A stretch of 64,000 bases of DNA from an uncultured Pelagimonas sp. (GTDB lineage Bacteria; Pseudomonadota; Alphaproteobacteria; Rhodobacterales; Rhodobacteraceae). Shown here in pieces: positions 1 through 9,409 of this stretch (positions within the stretch are counted from its first letter, which is position 1; each line of letters begins with the position of its first letter). Under the pieces are notes generated by a model. That model was not told where the DNA came from, made no database searches, and worked only from the letters and a program-made list of their open reading frames with translations. The stretch covers positions 62,001 through 126,000 of the forward strand of contig NZ_CANMKO010000007.1 of assembly GCF_947498515.1 (NCBI RefSeq). The letters are read 5' to 3'. The position numbers were made by a program, and so were the translations under genes.

Positions 1-737
1 AACAGGTTGTCAGTCAGGATAACGTCAAACTGCTTGGGCGCACGAACCAGCTGCATCGCACCGTTGTCGGCGTACATATGGCTCAGCTCAACCTCAGGGT
101 AGTCAGCGGCAACGCGGCTAACCACTTCGCGCCACAAGATACCCGATTCCATAACGTTGGCTTTTTCCATCGAACACAACTTTTTGTTGCGGCGCATGGC
201 CAGTTCAAAGGCACTGCGGGCGGCGCGTTCGATTTCGGATTCGGTATAGCGTTGGGTGTTGATACCGACGCGCTCGTTACCTTCTTCAAAGATACCGCGC
301 GGTTCGCCGAAATACACACCCGAGGTCAGTTCGCGGACGATCATGATGTCAAGACCGGCAACAATATCGCGCTTTAGAGACGAAAAATCAGCCAAGGCAT
401 CAAAGCATTGGGCCGGGCGCAAATTAGAATACAGGTCCATTTCCTTGCGCAGGCGAAGAAGGCCGCGCTCTGGTTTGACGCTAAAATCCAAGTCATCATA
501 TTTCGGGCCACCAACAGCGCCCAACAAAACCGCGTCGGCTTCTTGCGCCTTGGCCATAGTGTCATCATGCAATGGCACACCATGCGCGTCATAGGCAGCA
601 CCGCCGACAAGATCTTCGCTCACGTCAAAAGCCAGATCACGCTTGTCGCCAAACCATGTGATGATCTTGCGCACTTCGGCCATAACTTCGGGGCCAATCC
701 CGTCACCGGGGAGGATAAGAAGCGAGGGGTTGGTCAT
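1..737 (-). CDS. leuB: 3-isopropylmalate dehydrogenase, 3' end cut by window edge
   Basis: LeuB oxidatively decarboxylates 3-isopropylmalate with NAD+ in leucine biosynthesis. I translated this strand by hand: it begins [18 protein letters not shown], the nucleotide-loop start typical of the family. Further in it carries [15 protein letters not shown] and [15 protein letters not shown], both hallmarks of beta-decarboxylating dehydrogenases. About 245 residues are present of an expected 365-370, and the C-terminus lies left of base 1. The ATG at 737 has AAAGGACAG just upstream. It follows leuD and leuC on the same strand, but several unrelated genes lie between, so it is probably transcribed separately. 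Several plus-strand ORFs opposite it are shadows. Confidence 0.95.
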   Translation of the reverse strand, partial: MTNPSLLILPGDGIGPEVMAEVRKIITWFGDKRDLAFDVSEDLVGGAAYDAHGVPLHDDTMAKAQEADAVLLGAVGGPKYDDLDFSVKPERGLLRLRKEMDLYSNLRPAQCFDALADFSSLKRDIVAGLDIMIVRELTSGVYFGEPRGIFEEGNERVGINTQRYTESEIERAARSAFELAMRRNKKLCSMEKANVMESGILWREVVSRVAADYPEVELSHMYADNGAMQLVRAPKQFDVILTDNL

Positions 738-794
738 GAGAGCTGTCCTTTGTCCTTTGAGTTGCCATGGGCCTAGCCCGCAGCGCCCGCAGGG

Positions 795-1691
795 TCAAGA
801 AACGCTGGGCAAAAGGCCGGAAGCAAGGGCATCCCAGACACGCTTTATTCGCGGGGTAGAACGAACGGCCTCATGCGCCGCCAACCATAGCGGCAAAGTC
901 GGTAAAGGAAGCTCGGGAAACAAGCGCTCTACATCTGGATGGGCGTCTCCGATACAAACTTGCGCAAACCCAATACCACAGCCAGCTCGGATTAACTCCC
1001 AGTAGGCCGTGTGGTGATCACAACGTGTTGTGAACCAGTCTCGCTGCGCCTCTATCCCAATATCGCGCATTCCACGCAAAATATCATCGTTTTGGTCATA
1101 CCCGACCAAATCGCATTGAAGCATTTCATCAAAGCTTTGCGGGCGGCCAACGCGATCCAGAAATGTCGTAGCCGCGTAAATGCCAAGCTCAAGTTCACCC
1201 AAATGCCGTGTCACGATGTCGAGCTGAGTGGGTTCGTACATTCGAACGGCAATGTCTGCCTCTCTGTACAAAAGGTTTTCAGTTCGATCCGAAGCAACAA
1301 GATCAACCGTAATATCCGGCTCTTCGGCGCGTAATCGGGCTAAAATCGGTGGTAATTGATACTGAGCGGTGAACACACTGGCCGTTATTCGAACAGGTCC
1401 GGACAGTTTGTCTGAACGACCCGCAGCGGTGAGACTTAGCGCACGTAACCCATCTGCCATAGCCTGTGCATGCGGCAGTAGCGCCAAGCCGGTATCTGTA
1501 GGCGACAACCCCCTAGCCTGCCTCGTAAAAAGGGAAACCTCGAGATCGGCTTCGATCTGTTTTATCTGGCGGCCGACCGTGGGTTGGGACACTCCAAGTC
1601 GACGCGCCGCTTGAGACAGAGAACCGGTTTCCGCCACCGCGAGAAAGGATTGGATCAATGACCAATCTAGGTTTGAAAGCGCCGCATCCAT
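795..1691 (-). CDS. LysR-family transcriptional regulator
   Basis: This is a 298-residue protein of the usual LysR length. An N-terminal winged helix-turn-helix lies around residues 8-67 (AAETGSLSQAARRLGVSQ type, then SQPTVGRQIKQIEADL), followed by a periplasmic-binding-like effector domain. It is transcribed away from the Rossmann-fold oxidoreductase starting at 1787, with 95 bp between the two start codons. By LysR custom it probably controls that gene and itself from this gap. I could not identify the effector from sequence. No strong ribosome-binding site precedes the ATG. Confidence 0.93.
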   Translation of the reverse strand: MDAALSNLDWSLIQSFLAVAETGSLSQAARRLGVSQPTVGRQIKQIEADLEVSLFTRQARGLSPTDTGLALLPHAQAMADGLRALSLTAAGRSDKLSGPVRITASVFTAQYQLPPILARLRAEEPDITVDLVASDRTENLLYREADIAVRMYEPTQLDIVTRHLGELELGIYAATTFLDRVGRPQSFDEMLQCDLVGYDQNDDILRGMRDIGIEAQRDWFTTRCDHHTAYWELIRAGCGIGFAQVCIGDAHPDVERLFPELPLPTLPLWLAAHEAVRSTPRIKRVWDALASGLLPSVS

Positions 1692-1786
1692 TCAGTGATG
1701 AATACATGCAATGCAAAAATTGGCAATTCCCTATTTAAAATGAATGGGTCACCCTTGGGCAGCGACAGGAAAATGAGGTCATAACA

Positions 1787-2704
1787 ATGGGAACGGTTTT
1801 AATTTTGGGGGCCAATGGCCGATTTGGTCGACACGCCGCCGAAGCATTTTGGAACGCAGGCTGGCGTGTTCATCTTTTTGACCGTGCAAGGGACGACCTA
1901 GCGCTGGCCGCAACGGGCGTGGATGTCATCATCAATGCATGGAACCCCTCCTATACGGACTGGGCTATGCAGTTGCCAAACTTGAGGAAACAGGTGATTT
2001 CCGCCGCCAAGACCAATGGTGCAACGGTACTTGTTCCCGGGAATGTTTATGTTTTCGGCGAGGGACGTTCCGAAATAATGAAGGCGCGCTCTCCTCATGA
2101 GGCGACCAATCCACTCGGCCTGTTACGCCGTAGAATAGAAGACGCTTATAAAGAATCAGGTGTCCAAACTATCATCCTAAGGGCCGGGGACTTTCTGGAC
2201 ACAGAAGCCTCAGGAAACTGGTTCGACAAGGTGATGGCCCGTTCACTACACAAGGGTGTCCTAACTTACCCCGGCGCATTGGATGTTCCTCACGCGTGGG
2301 CGTATTTGCCCGATATGGTGCGCGCCGCTGTTGGAATCTGCAATAAGCGCGCCGAACTACCAACATTCTTAGATCTTCCTTTTCCGGGATATACGTTTAC
2401 CGGCCATGACCTTGCACGTTTGTGTTCCTTGAGTACGGATTCAAAAGTATCCGCTCAAAAGATGAATTGGCTGCCGCTCCAAATTGCGCGCCCGTTCTGG
2501 CCGATGGCAAAACACATTCTGGAGATGAGGTATTTGTGGGATATGCCCCATCAACTCGACGGAACAGAGTTTGAAAAATTGCTACCAGATTTTGTGGCAA
2601 CCGCTCCTGACATTGCTGTGCAAAACGCCATTGCGCCTTTCAGTTCAAGGTCACGTCCACCCAAACAAGACGGTGGGGCCCTGCGGTCGGTTCCAACGGC
2701 ATGA
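1787..2704 (+). CDS. NAD(P)-binding epimerase/reductase-like protein
   Basis: This 305-residue protein opens with a Rossmann dinucleotide-binding motif, GANGRFG, at residues 8-14. It has the general pattern of the extended short-chain dehydrogenase / NAD-dependent epimerase superfamily (an asparagine-proline-rich segment near residue 50 and VFGEGRSE near 88). The substrate is unknown. GAGGT lies 8 bases before the ATG. It is divergent from the LysR gene, its likely regulator. Its last 65 bases overlap, tail to tail, the 3' end of the minus-strand phosphodiesterase-like gene, an unusually long convergent coding overlap. Confidence 0.8.
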   Translation: MGTVLILGANGRFGRHAAEAFWNAGWRVHLFDRARDDLALAATGVDVIINAWNPSYTDWAMQLPNLRKQVISAAKTNGATVLVPGNVYVFGEGRSEIMKARSPHEATNPLGLLRRRIEDAYKESGVQTIILRAGDFLDTEASGNWFDKVMARSLHKGVLTYPGALDVPHAWAYLPDMVRAAVGICNKRAELPTFLDLPFPGYTFTGHDLARLCSLSTDSKVSAQKMNWLPLQIARPFWPMAKHILEMRYLWDMPHQLDGTEFEKLLPDFVATAPDIAVQNAIAPFSSRSRPPKQDGGALRSVPTA

Positions 2705-3704
2705 CCTTGGCGTCTACGACATCCAGAACTTTGTCTGGAAGAACATAAGACACTCTCATTTCTCCAACCCGTTCCCATTCAACGGTCGGCAAATCCGGCA
2801 AGGGATCCTGCAACCGCGGATGTGAAAGGACCTGTTTTGCGGCAGCATGAATCCCTTCTCCCCGAATGGGATCTAGATTGAAGTTCCCAATCAGAACCAC
2901 CGGGGCCTTATACAAACCCGGCTCTTGAGCCAGGGAATATGTCCAAAGCAGAACCTCATCGTGGTTCCGTCGTCCATTTCGATCTTCAGGGCCGTCGAAA
3001 ACCGGAGGAGTAGCCGCAAGTGTCAGCAAGGTGACCGCCCTTTCATTCACTTTCACCGTCACAGCCCAGTGAGCGGAAGATGACACGCGTTGAACTTTGC
3101 CAGCGGGATCGTCTGGTGCAATCAAACTATGAGACAGATCGCTCCAAGTTACATCGGACTTGTCAGCGGTTAGCTCCAGCGGAAAGCGAGACAAAACCGC
3201 CTGCCCACCCTGACCGGAAAAATACCCGAATCCTTGTGCGTCGCGCGGACCGCCCCGACGGCCGTCGCCATCGATGTCTAAACCTGTTGACATACCAGTG
3301 TTTGGTTTGCGGGCAAAACTATGGTCTAGCGACAACCCTCTGTCTGCCAACTGCATTTGTAGCGCCTTGAGCGTCACAAGCCCGGCATCAAAATCAATGT
3401 TGGTGAGATGCAGAATGTCGGGTTGTGCCTGAACAATCGTTTCTATTCCTGCCACCGGTTCATCGCCAACCAGTTCCCGAAGCATGAGACCCGGCCCCTT
3501 GCGGCTAAAATCCCCATGCCAAGTTGCTATTCGAATTGGGTCTGCGACGGCGGCGGCGGCAACCAACAAGTAGCTGGCAAGCAGGATTAGGCCACCTGCA
3601 ATTCGGCCTGCGCATAAGCGCGCCTGCGCTTTTCTTCGATCAGATCGGCGATGCGCATCAAGGCGACACCCCGCATGATCAAACTTACCGGCAAGAAGGC
3701 CCAT
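2640..3704 (-). CDS. exported endonuclease/exonuclease/phosphatase-fold protein
   Basis: The C-terminal half shows the fold's signatures: GNFNLDP at residues 273-279 (equivalent to the GDFN motif) and GPHR at 342-345 (the catalytic histidine region). RIATWHGDF near 58-66 matches the first strand. The usual Glu of the LQE motif is not obvious: the aligned stretch reads LTNIDFD. A signal-like hydrophobic run ending AVADP lies at 39-56. The only in-frame ATG is at 3704, 118 bases inside the upstream membrane-protein gene, which gives a long n-region. Translation may instead begin near 3600 at a non-ATG codon, so the start is uncertain. It overlaps its neighbours at both ends. The substrate (phosphodiester or phosphate ester) is unknown. 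Confidence 0.75.
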   Translation of the reverse strand: MGLLAGKFDHAGCRLDAHRRSDRRKAQARLCAGRIAGGLILLASYLLVAAAAVADPIRIATWHGDFSRKGPGLMLRELVGDEPVAGIETIVQAQPDILHLTNIDFDAGLVTLKALQMQLADRGLSLDHSFARKPNTGMSTGLDIDGDGRRGGPRDAQGFGYFSGQGGQAVLSRFPLELTADKSDVTWSDLSHSLIAPDDPAGKVQRVSSSAHWAVTVKVNERAVTLLTLAATPPVFDGPEDRNGRRNHDEVLLWTYSLAQEPGLYKAPVVLIGNFNLDPIRGEGIHAAAKQVLSHPRLQDPLPDLPTVEWERVGEMRVSYVLPDKVLDVVDAKVMPLEPTAGPHRLVWVDVTLN

Positions 3705-4417
3705 GCGCTCATTGTCCAGATCAACGTTTGCGGATCGGTCAAAGACAATGACACAGCAAAGACCGAAGCGGCTTTGAGGACCGCTGGTATTAGGAATGGC
3801 AGCAGAAAGCCTAAAGCCACGTTAACGTGACTATCTCTTTTTAACCTGCGGAGCACATCGCCACCCGCTGTTGGGTCAAACAACGGGAGATTTACCCAGA
3901 AATTAAAGGCCCCATGGCCGAGAGGCCAGTCCATCACCCGGACCAGAGCCACAAAAACCAAAAGCATCAGCAACGAAGTCAAATAGGAAAACCCAGCATG
4001 CATGCGAATTTGATCTAGTTCAGGTGGCGTCGCCCCGTCTGGCGCCAAAAGCAGCATCAGCCGAACCGGTGAAAACGGGAAATCCATAGCATGGCCGACG
4101 GCATCACCCAAAGCAGTCAAAGATACACTTAAGGTCGTTGGCACCACCTGCCCGCGAGCAATCAGTGACAGCATGAGAACCGTCAGGAATAAAGCCAGAA
4201 AGCGAATGCGGTTAAAAGGCGGGGCATCTCTGAACTCGATCAGGCTCGGGTATTCCGAACTATATTCGACAAAGACCAACAAGGCCGCAACCAGCGACAG
4301 CAACACGACCATTTGGACCGTGTCGGCCGATGTGTCGGGCAATAAAATTGCGGGCAACGAAAACACCGATGCCACAAAAGTCGCCCGAACGGCTGCGCCG
4401 AACATACGTTTGATCAC
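3587..4417 (-). CDS. conserved multi-pass membrane protein of unknown function
   Basis: This 276-residue protein has about six hydrophobic segments (roughly residues 8-28, 34-52, 73-92, 138-162, 203-224 and 232-255) and a charged C-terminal tail (IEEKRRRAYAQAELQVA). I do not recognise a characterised family. Its 3' end overlaps the start region of the exported phosphodiesterase-like gene, which suggests translational coupling of the two. The pairing of a membrane protein with an exported hydrolase points to an envelope role, but this is inference only. Confidence 0.8.
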   Translation of the reverse strand: MIKRMFGAAVRATFVASVFSLPAILLPDTSADTVQMVVLLSLVAALLVFVEYSSEYPSLIEFRDAPPFNRIRFLALFLTVLMLSLIARGQVVPTTLSVSLTALGDAVGHAMDFPFSPVRLMLLLAPDGATPPELDQIRMHAGFSYLTSLLMLLVFVALVRVMDWPLGHGAFNFWVNLPLFDPTAGGDVLRRLKRDSHVNVALGFLLPFLIPAVLKAASVFAVSLSLTDPQTLIWTMSAWAFLPVSLIMRGVALMRIADLIEEKRRRAYAQAELQVA

Positions 4418-4783
4418 TTAATCTGCCCTTTCAGTCCGGACGAAAACGATACGATGCCGTTTCCTTGTTCCATCCCGATGCCGTCGTTTGTGACGGTCTG
4501 CCTCATTGTTGCCTTAGTTTTGCCCCAGTTCGGATTCGGCGACAACCTGCCGATGGGTTTGAGCCCGATTTTGCGGCAACTTCGCAAAGCAACTGGTGCG
4601 AGAATGCATCATCTTTATTAAGAGATGCTTACAACCTACTGGAAAATCGCAATATCTTGGGGAGGTCGGCATGCGCGGCACAAGCGGGTCGGAAATCGGT
4701 GCCCCAAACTAACGACTTGGGCTGGACATCAAAAAACCCGGCCCAAATTGGACCGGGTTTCTGAGATTACCAAATCGGTCGAG
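4418..4783. other. intergenic region between membrane protein and leuD
   Basis: These 366 bases hold the leuC-leuD terminator near the leuD end and presumably the promoter of the minus-strand membrane-protein gene near 4420-4480. The open frames across it have no ribosome-binding site, no recognisable domain and unnatural composition. I see no RNA gene. Confidence 0.6.
4731..4760 (-). terminator. Rho-independent terminator of leuC-leuD
   Basis: An 8-bp perfect stem pairs bases 4734-4741 with 4753-4760 around an 11-base loop. On the minus strand it is followed by a run of six T. It lies about 23 bases past the leuD stop codon. Confidence 0.88.
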
Positions 4784-5389
4784 TTAAACCCAAGGGCGCG
4801 CCTGTGCTGCTTTCTCTTCGAAGCTGTCGATCGAGGCGACCTTTTCGAGCGACAAACCAATGTCATCAAGACCGTTCAGTAGGCAATGCTTCTTGAACGC
4901 ATCCACTTCAAACGGGATCGCTTCGCCATCAGAGGTGGTCACAGTTTGCGCTGCGAGATCCACGGTCATACGGGCGTTTTGGCCTTTTTCCGCGTCTTTC
5001 ATCAACACATCGACTTGCTCCTGCGGCAAGACTATCGGCAGGATGCCATTTTTGAAACAGTTGTTGAAAAAGATGTCGGCAAACGACGTGGAGATAACGC
5101 ATTTGATGCCAAAATCTTTGATGGCCCATGGTGCGTGTTCACGCGACGATCCACAGCCAAAGTTATCGCCAGCAACCAAAATCTCGGCTTCGCGATATTG
5201 CGGCTTGTTCAGAACGAAATCCGCGATCTCAGTGCCGTCACGGTTGTAGCGCATCTCATCAAACAGATTAACGCCAAAGCCGGTCCGCTGGATCGACTTT
5301 AGGAAAATCTTGGGGATGATCATATCGGTGTCGATATTAACAAGCGGCATAGGGGCCGCAACACCGGTGATGGTTTCAAACTTTTCCAT
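4784..5389 (-). CDS. leuD: 3-isopropylmalate dehydratase small subunit
   Basis: LeuD is the swivelling small subunit that, with LeuC, isomerises 2-isopropylmalate to 3-isopropylmalate in the cytoplasm. The 201-residue length is normal. The N-terminus ([15 protein letters not shown]) and the [16 protein letters not shown] motif are diagnostic of aconitase-swivel domains of this enzyme. The start codon overlaps the leuC stop by one base (TAATG), so translation is coupled. A clear terminator follows. Confidence 0.97.
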   Translation of the reverse strand: MEKFETITGVAAPMPLVNIDTDMIIPKIFLKSIQRTGFGVNLFDEMRYNRDGTEIADFVLNKPQYREAEILVAGDNFGCGSSREHAPWAIKDFGIKCVISTSFADIFFNNCFKNGILPIVLPQEQVDVLMKDAEKGQNARMTVDLAAQTVTTSDGEAIPFEVDAFKKHCLLNGLDDIGLSLEKVASIDSFEEKAAQARPWV

Positions 5390-6795
5390 TAGATCATCTC
5401 CCGAACGTCGGTGAGTTTACCGGTGAGCGCCGCGGCCGCGGCCATGCCCGGAGAAACAAGATGGGTCCGGCCTTTGTAGCCCTGACGCCCTTCAAAGTTA
5501 CGGTTCGAGGTCGAGGCACAGCGCTCGTTCTCAGCCAACTGATCTGGGTTCATCGCAAGGCACATTGAACAGCCTGCAAGGCGCCATTCGAAACCGGCTT
5601 CGCGGAAGATATCGGCAAGGCCTTCTTCTTCAGCCTGTGCGCGGACAAGGCCCGACCCCGGAACGATCATCGCCCGCATACCTTCTTTGATCTTCTTGCC
5701 TTTGACTACTTCGGCCACGGCCCGGAAATCTTCGATACGACCGTTGGTGCACGACCCGATAAACACCGTGTCGATTTCAATGTCGGTCAGTTTCTGACCA
5801 GGTGTCAGGCCCATATATTCGATCGAACGGCGCGCCGCTTCGACTTTGCCGCCTTCAAAGTCTTCGGGGTTGGGGACAACACCTGTGATTGGCAGCACGT
5901 CCTCGGGCGAAGTGCCCCAGGTAACAACCGGCTGAATGTCTTCACCTTTCAGGGTGACGACCTTGTCGAAATGCGCACCTTCGTCGGTGAAGAGTGTTTT
6001 CCACCAGTCCAAGGCGGCCTCAAACTGGGCACCTTTGGGGGCGTGAGGACGGCCTTTGACGTACTCAAAAGTCTTCTCATCAGGTGCAATCAAACCGGCG
6101 CGGGCACCGCCTTCGATAGCCATGTTGCAGACAGTCATGCGACCTTCCATCGTCAGATCGCGGATTGCCTCGCCGCAATACTCGATGACGTAGCCAGTGC
6201 CGCCGCCGGTTCCGGTTTCACCGATCACGGCGAGCGTGATGTCCTTGGCCGTGACGCCGGGCTTCAACTTGCCGGTGATCTCAACCTTCATGTTCTTGGA
6301 CTTTTGCTGGATCAGCGTCTGGGTGGCCAGAACGTGCTCAACCTCAGACGTGCCAATCCCATGGGCCAGCGCACCAAAGGCACCGTGGGTCGCGGTGTGG
6401 CTATCACCACAAACAACGGTCATGCCCGGAAGGGTCCACCCTTGCTCTGGACCAACAATGTGGACGATCCCCTGGCGTACATCGGACACAGGGTAGTAGT
6501 GCACACCAAATTCTTTGGCGTTTTTGTCGAGCGCATCAACCTGAATGCGTGACTCTTCGGTCATTTGGGTCGGGTCTTCACGTCCAGCCGTTGTCGGAAC
6601 GTTGTGATCCGGCACTGCGATGGTTTTTTCCGGCGCGCGCACTTTGCGGCCCGCCATGCGCAGACCTTCAAAGGCCTGCGGCGACGTCACTTCGTGAACG
6701 AGGTGACGGTCGATATAAAGAAGGCTGGTGCCGTCGGCATCTTCGTGCACGACATGGGCATCCCAGATCTTGTCATAGAGCGTTTTGGGGGACAT
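5389..6795 (-). CDS. leuC: 3-isopropylmalate dehydratase large subunit
   Basis: LeuC is the catalytic [4Fe-4S] subunit of isopropylmalate isomerase. Cluster ligands are visible as the Cys of GSCTNG (about residue 349) and the two Cys of CSMC (about 409 and 412). An open frame extends upstream to a GTG at 6804, but I prefer the ATG at 6795 because GGGAG lies eight bases before it and the family begins [16 protein letters not shown]. That gives 468 residues. It forms a two-gene operon with leuD. Confidence 0.97.
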   Translation of the reverse strand: MSPKTLYDKIWDAHVVHEDADGTSLLYIDRHLVHEVTSPQAFEGLRMAGRKVRAPEKTIAVPDHNVPTTAGREDPTQMTEESRIQVDALDKNAKEFGVHYYPVSDVRQGIVHIVGPEQGWTLPGMTVVCGDSHTATHGAFGALAHGIGTSEVEHVLATQTLIQQKSKNMKVEITGKLKPGVTAKDITLAVIGETGTGGGTGYVIEYCGEAIRDLTMEGRMTVCNMAIEGGARAGLIAPDEKTFEYVKGRPHAPKGAQFEAALDWWKTLFTDEGAHFDKVVTLKGEDIQPVVTWGTSPEDVLPITGVVPNPEDFEGGKVEAARRSIEYMGLTPGQKLTDIEIDTVFIGSCTNGRIEDFRAVAEVVKGKKIKEGMRAMIVPGSGLVRAQAEEEGLADIFREAGFEWRLAGCSMCLAMNPDQLAENERCASTSNRNFEGRQGYKGRTHLVSPGMAAAAALTGKLTDVREMI

Positions 6796-6804
6796 TCGGT
6801 CCAC

Positions 6805-7294
6805 TCCCGTATTGTTTGCTATAAGGTATGGCTGTTTCGGGAGGCGTTTTCACGCCGTACAATTATAGTCGGGCCAGAACCGTGAAGGTGGCACCGTAAA
6901 AGCGTTCACGAAGGCGCGCGCGGTCGCCGAAGTCGAAAAGCGGAAACATGGGATGCGTGTACCGGCAGCAGGCCTTGAAATCAAGTGAGTCGAGAGGACC
7001 ATGTATATGACCTAAAGATCACGCCATTCAGGCCTCGCCATCAACTGCCCACAACTCAAGGCAATATCAAACCAAGCTAGTGTGCGTCTTTGGAACCACG
7101 AAAGAACGCCTTTCTCCGAACAATCCATTTCTGGATAAAGAACATTCAAAATGCATCATTTTGTTGCTTTTCCTTGTCCCGAAACGCAAGAATAGACCGA
7201 ATTCAGAAATTTGCCCTTTTGTCGCATTGTAGGAAAGAGGCCGAGCGCCTTGATAAGGGCTTTGCAACAACCCGACTTGGGTGACGAAGGTAAG
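6805..7294. other. intergenic region upstream of leuC
   Basis: These 490 bases must hold the leuC promoter. I looked for a leucine-rich leader peptide with attenuator on the minus strand and did not find a convincing one. A 12-base dyad (arms CTTGA/TCAAG) near 6976 is present but without a clear partner. Open frames here lack start signals and look like noise. Confidence 0.5.
6862..6867 (-). promoter_or_regulatory. leuC: candidate -10 box for leuC
   Basis: On the minus strand these bases read TATAAT, a perfect sigma-70 -10 hexamer, 66 bases upstream of the preferred leuC ATG. No good -35 hexamer lies at 16-18 bases, so this remains a candidate only. Confidence 0.3.
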
Positions 7295-7453
7295 ATGATG
7301 CGTAGCGGTCTCAACATGTTGAACTTGGGCTTAATGGCAGTGCTTTTGGTGGCTGCTATGTCTGTGCACGCGCGTGGCATGACTCCGACACATGATGTTC
7401 AGACGGATGTTGTGCTGCCAACTATCTTTAACCAATACCACATCTGGGATTAA
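7295..7453 (+). CDS. putative small secreted peptide
   Basis: This 52-codon frame begins at one of two adjacent ATGs with GAAGG just upstream. The first 27 residues look like a signal peptide (a hydrophobic core LGLMAVLLVAAMSV, then HARG). About 25 mature residues remain, without cysteines. I recognise no family. It ends 12 bases before a perfect hairpin. The support is the ribosome-binding site and the signal-like composition, so it remains uncertain. Confidence 0.35.
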   Translation: MMRSGLNMLNLGLMAVLLVAAMSVHARGMTPTHDVQTDVVLPTIFNQYHIWD

Positions 7454-7464
7454 CCCTTTTGTAA

Positions 7465-7498
7465 TCTGCGTCATGGCATATTTTGACCATGACGCAGA
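7465..7498 (+). promoter_or_regulatory. perfect 12-bp hairpin covering a start codon
   Basis: TCTGCGTCATGG (7465-7476) is the exact reverse complement of 7487-7498, with a ten-base loop. There is no T-tract on either side, so it is not an obvious terminator. The ATG of the following small ORF (7489) lies inside the right arm, which would hide it when folded. It could be a translational switch or a protein-binding dyad. Confidence 0.55.
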
Positions 7499-7716
7499 CC
7501 GAAAACAACTCTTCACGCGATACTTGGCATGATGTGGCACGCCGCCCCTATGACGTGTCGCCGGGGCCACATGTTCCACAACGCGGCGCACGCGCTACTG
7601 GAAAACCATCGGTGTGGCGCGGCTTGTTGCAGCTTATAATACCATCTGTTGAAACCAAATCTCACTCGGTGAAAACCGCATCTAACCGCGACAAATACCA
7701 TAGCGCCCGATACTAG
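7489..7716 (+). CDS. putative small protein, unknown function
   Basis: This 75-codon frame begins MTQTENNSSRDTWHD and is polar and proline-rich, with one short hydrophobic patch (WRGLLQLIIPSV). The ATG lies within a perfect hairpin and has no ribosome-binding site exposed before it; a TTG two codons upstream is an alternative start. No family is recognised. It ends just before the convergent EthD gene. It may be noise. Confidence 0.3.
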   Translation: MTQTENNSSRDTWHDVARRPYDVSPGPHVPQRGARATGKPSVWRGLLQLIIPSVETKSHSVKTASNRDKYHSARY

Positions 7717-7726
7717 CGAAAACTCG

Positions 7727-8035
7727 TTAACCTGCGACCTCCCCTATTAGGATGTTAGGCTGAACATTGGTAAATTTCGGGATGTCTTCCATCACCGGAC
7801 CTGCCGCTTGCATCGCCGCATCCATCTTTTCCTGATCGGCAAAGACGATTGACGCAATCGCGTAATATCCCGCCGCAGTATCTGGCCCCCCTGCAATCCC
7901 TTTCGTGACAAGGGTGCTGCCAATATGCGGGCCCATATGCTCGCCAACTAATTCCATATGCTTTGAAAAATAATACTCGTAATCGAATGTTGTGCCGTCA
8001 CCGATGGGGTACAGCACCTGAAGAGAAACGCTCAT
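7727..8035 (-). CDS. EthD-family small protein
   Basis: This 102-residue single-domain protein begins MSVSLQVLYPIGDGTTFDYEY. It has the EthD / dimeric alpha-beta barrel pattern: an N-terminal strand, then YYFSKHMELVGEHMG, and a late IPKFTNVQPNILIGE. EthD-type proteins are small dimers found with oxidative or degradative enzymes, and a specific reaction cannot be assigned. It is divergent from the thiolase gene. Confidence 0.8.
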   Translation of the reverse strand: MSVSLQVLYPIGDGTTFDYEYYFSKHMELVGEHMGPHIGSTLVTKGIAGGPDTAAGYYAIASIVFADQEKMDAAMQAAGPVMEDIPKFTNVQPNILIGEVAG

Positions 8036-8171
8036 CTCAGTATCCTTTTTGAATAGAGCGCCAGCCTACTTCAAATTTCCATTTGCCCCAAAGGATTTGT
8101 GACGGGACGTTGTGGCTGACATGCCGCGACGCAGCACGCATAATTGGTTCAAACCTGTGAGGAGGACAGAC

Positions 8172-9350
8172 ATGAGCGACGATATCGTCATTCTAAGCGG
8201 TGTGCGCACCGCAATCGGGACATTTGGCGGCAGCTTGGCAAACACGACGCCGATTGATCTCGGAGCAACGGTTGCCAAAGAGGCGATTGAACGCGCGGGA
8301 GTCGACGCCGCTCAGATCGGACAAACCGTTTTTGGACATATCATCAACACCGAACCCCGCGACATGTATCTGTCGCGCGTTGCGGCAATGCAGGCTGGCG
8401 TGCCAGACGTTGTTCCTGCGATGAATGTAAACCGTCTTTGCGGATCGGGCGTTCAGGCGATCATTTCTGGCGCTCAATCTTTGATGCTGGGTGACGCGGA
8501 TTTCGCCTTGGTTGGTGGCGCGGAAAACATGTCGCGCAGCCCCTACATTGTACCTAGCCAACGCTGGGGTGCCAAAATGGGCGATATCAAAACACTCGAC
8601 ATGATGCTTGGTGCTTTGAATTGTCCCTTTGGCACTGGTCACATGGGTGTGACGGCGGAAAACGTTGCGGCCGAACATGACATCACCCGAGATCAGCAAG
8701 ACGCCTTTGCACTGGAAAGCCAGAACCGCGCTGCGGCGGCCATAGAGGCCGGGTATTTCAAAGACCAGATCGTTCCGATTGAGGTCAAACGCAAGCGTGA
8801 GATGGTTGCCTTTGACACCGATGAACACCCCAAGGCTACGACGCTTGATGTTCTGGCCGGGCTTCGCACCGTTTTCCAAAAAGATGGCACTGTCACCGCT
8901 GGGAACGCCTCCGGCATCAACGATGGGGCTGCGGCACTGGTGTTGGCGCGGGCAAGTGCGGCGGATGCCGCCGGCCTGAAACCCCGAGCCCGTATTATCG
9001 GCTATGCACACGCCGGTGTGCGCCCAGAAGTCATGGGCATTGGCCCGATCCCAGCTGTGGAAAACCTGTTCAAGCGCACTGGGCTAACTGCGTCCGATTT
9101 CGATGTGATCGAAAGCAACGAAGCCTTTGCCAGCCAAGCGCTTGCAGTGAACAAGGGCCTTGGGCTTGATCCGTCAAAGGTTAACCCAAATGGTGGGGCC
9201 ATCGCGTTGGGTCACCCTGTCGGGGCGACCGGTGCCATCATCACTGTCAAGGCGTTGTATGAACTGGAGCGGATTGGTGGTTCCAAAGCTTTGGTCACTA
9301 TGTGCATCGGCGGCGGTCAGGGCATCGCCTTGGCGATTGAACGCACGTAA
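8172..9350 (+). CDS. acetyl-CoA acetyltransferase (thiolase)
   Basis: A biosynthetic-type thiolase that condenses or cleaves acetyl-CoA and acetoacetyl-CoA (or a longer 3-ketoacyl-CoA). From the preferred ATG at 8172, preceded by GAGGA, it has 392 residues, the normal length. The catalytic residues are in place: nucleophilic Cys90 in NRLCGSGVQAI, His348 in GHPVGATGA and Cys378 in CIGGGQG. A frame extending back to 8112 lacks family similarity before MSDDIVILSG. The neighbours do not show whether it serves polyhydroxyalkanoate synthesis or degradation. Confidence 0.93.
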   Translation: MSDDIVILSGVRTAIGTFGGSLANTTPIDLGATVAKEAIERAGVDAAQIGQTVFGHIINTEPRDMYLSRVAAMQAGVPDVVPAMNVNRLCGSGVQAIISGAQSLMLGDADFALVGGAENMSRSPYIVPSQRWGAKMGDIKTLDMMLGALNCPFGTGHMGVTAENVAAEHDITRDQQDAFALESQNRAAAAIEAGYFKDQIVPIEVKRKREMVAFDTDEHPKATTLDVLAGLRTVFQKDGTVTAGNASGINDGAAALVLARASAADAAGLKPRARIIGYAHAGVRPEVMGIGPIPAVENLFKRTGLTASDFDVIESNEAFASQALAVNKGLGLDPSKVNPNGGAIALGHPVGATGAIITVKALYELERIGGSKALVTMCIGGGQGIALAIERT

Positions 9351-9357
9351 CATCGGC

Positions 9358-9409
9358 GGGACGGTGGGTGGGGCGAGGCTCGGTTACGAGCCAGCGACAC
9401 CCCCGTCCC
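9358..9409. terminator. nested hairpin at a convergent gene junction
   Basis: An outer 7-bp stem (9358-9364 with 9403-9409) encloses an inner 6-bp stem (9377-9382 with 9387-9392, loop GTTA). It lies between the thiolase stop codon and the end of the opposing DUF1203 gene, partly inside the latter's coding tail. No T-tract follows, so it is weak as an intrinsic terminator. Confidence 0.35.

Noticed and set aside
4465-4764. 99-codon ORF in the leuD downstream gap
   Set aside because: No start signal, and it runs through the leuCD terminator hairpin.
8193-9011. 272-codon minus-strand ORF opposite the thiolase
   Set aside because: Antisense shadow of a gene with intact catalytic residues.
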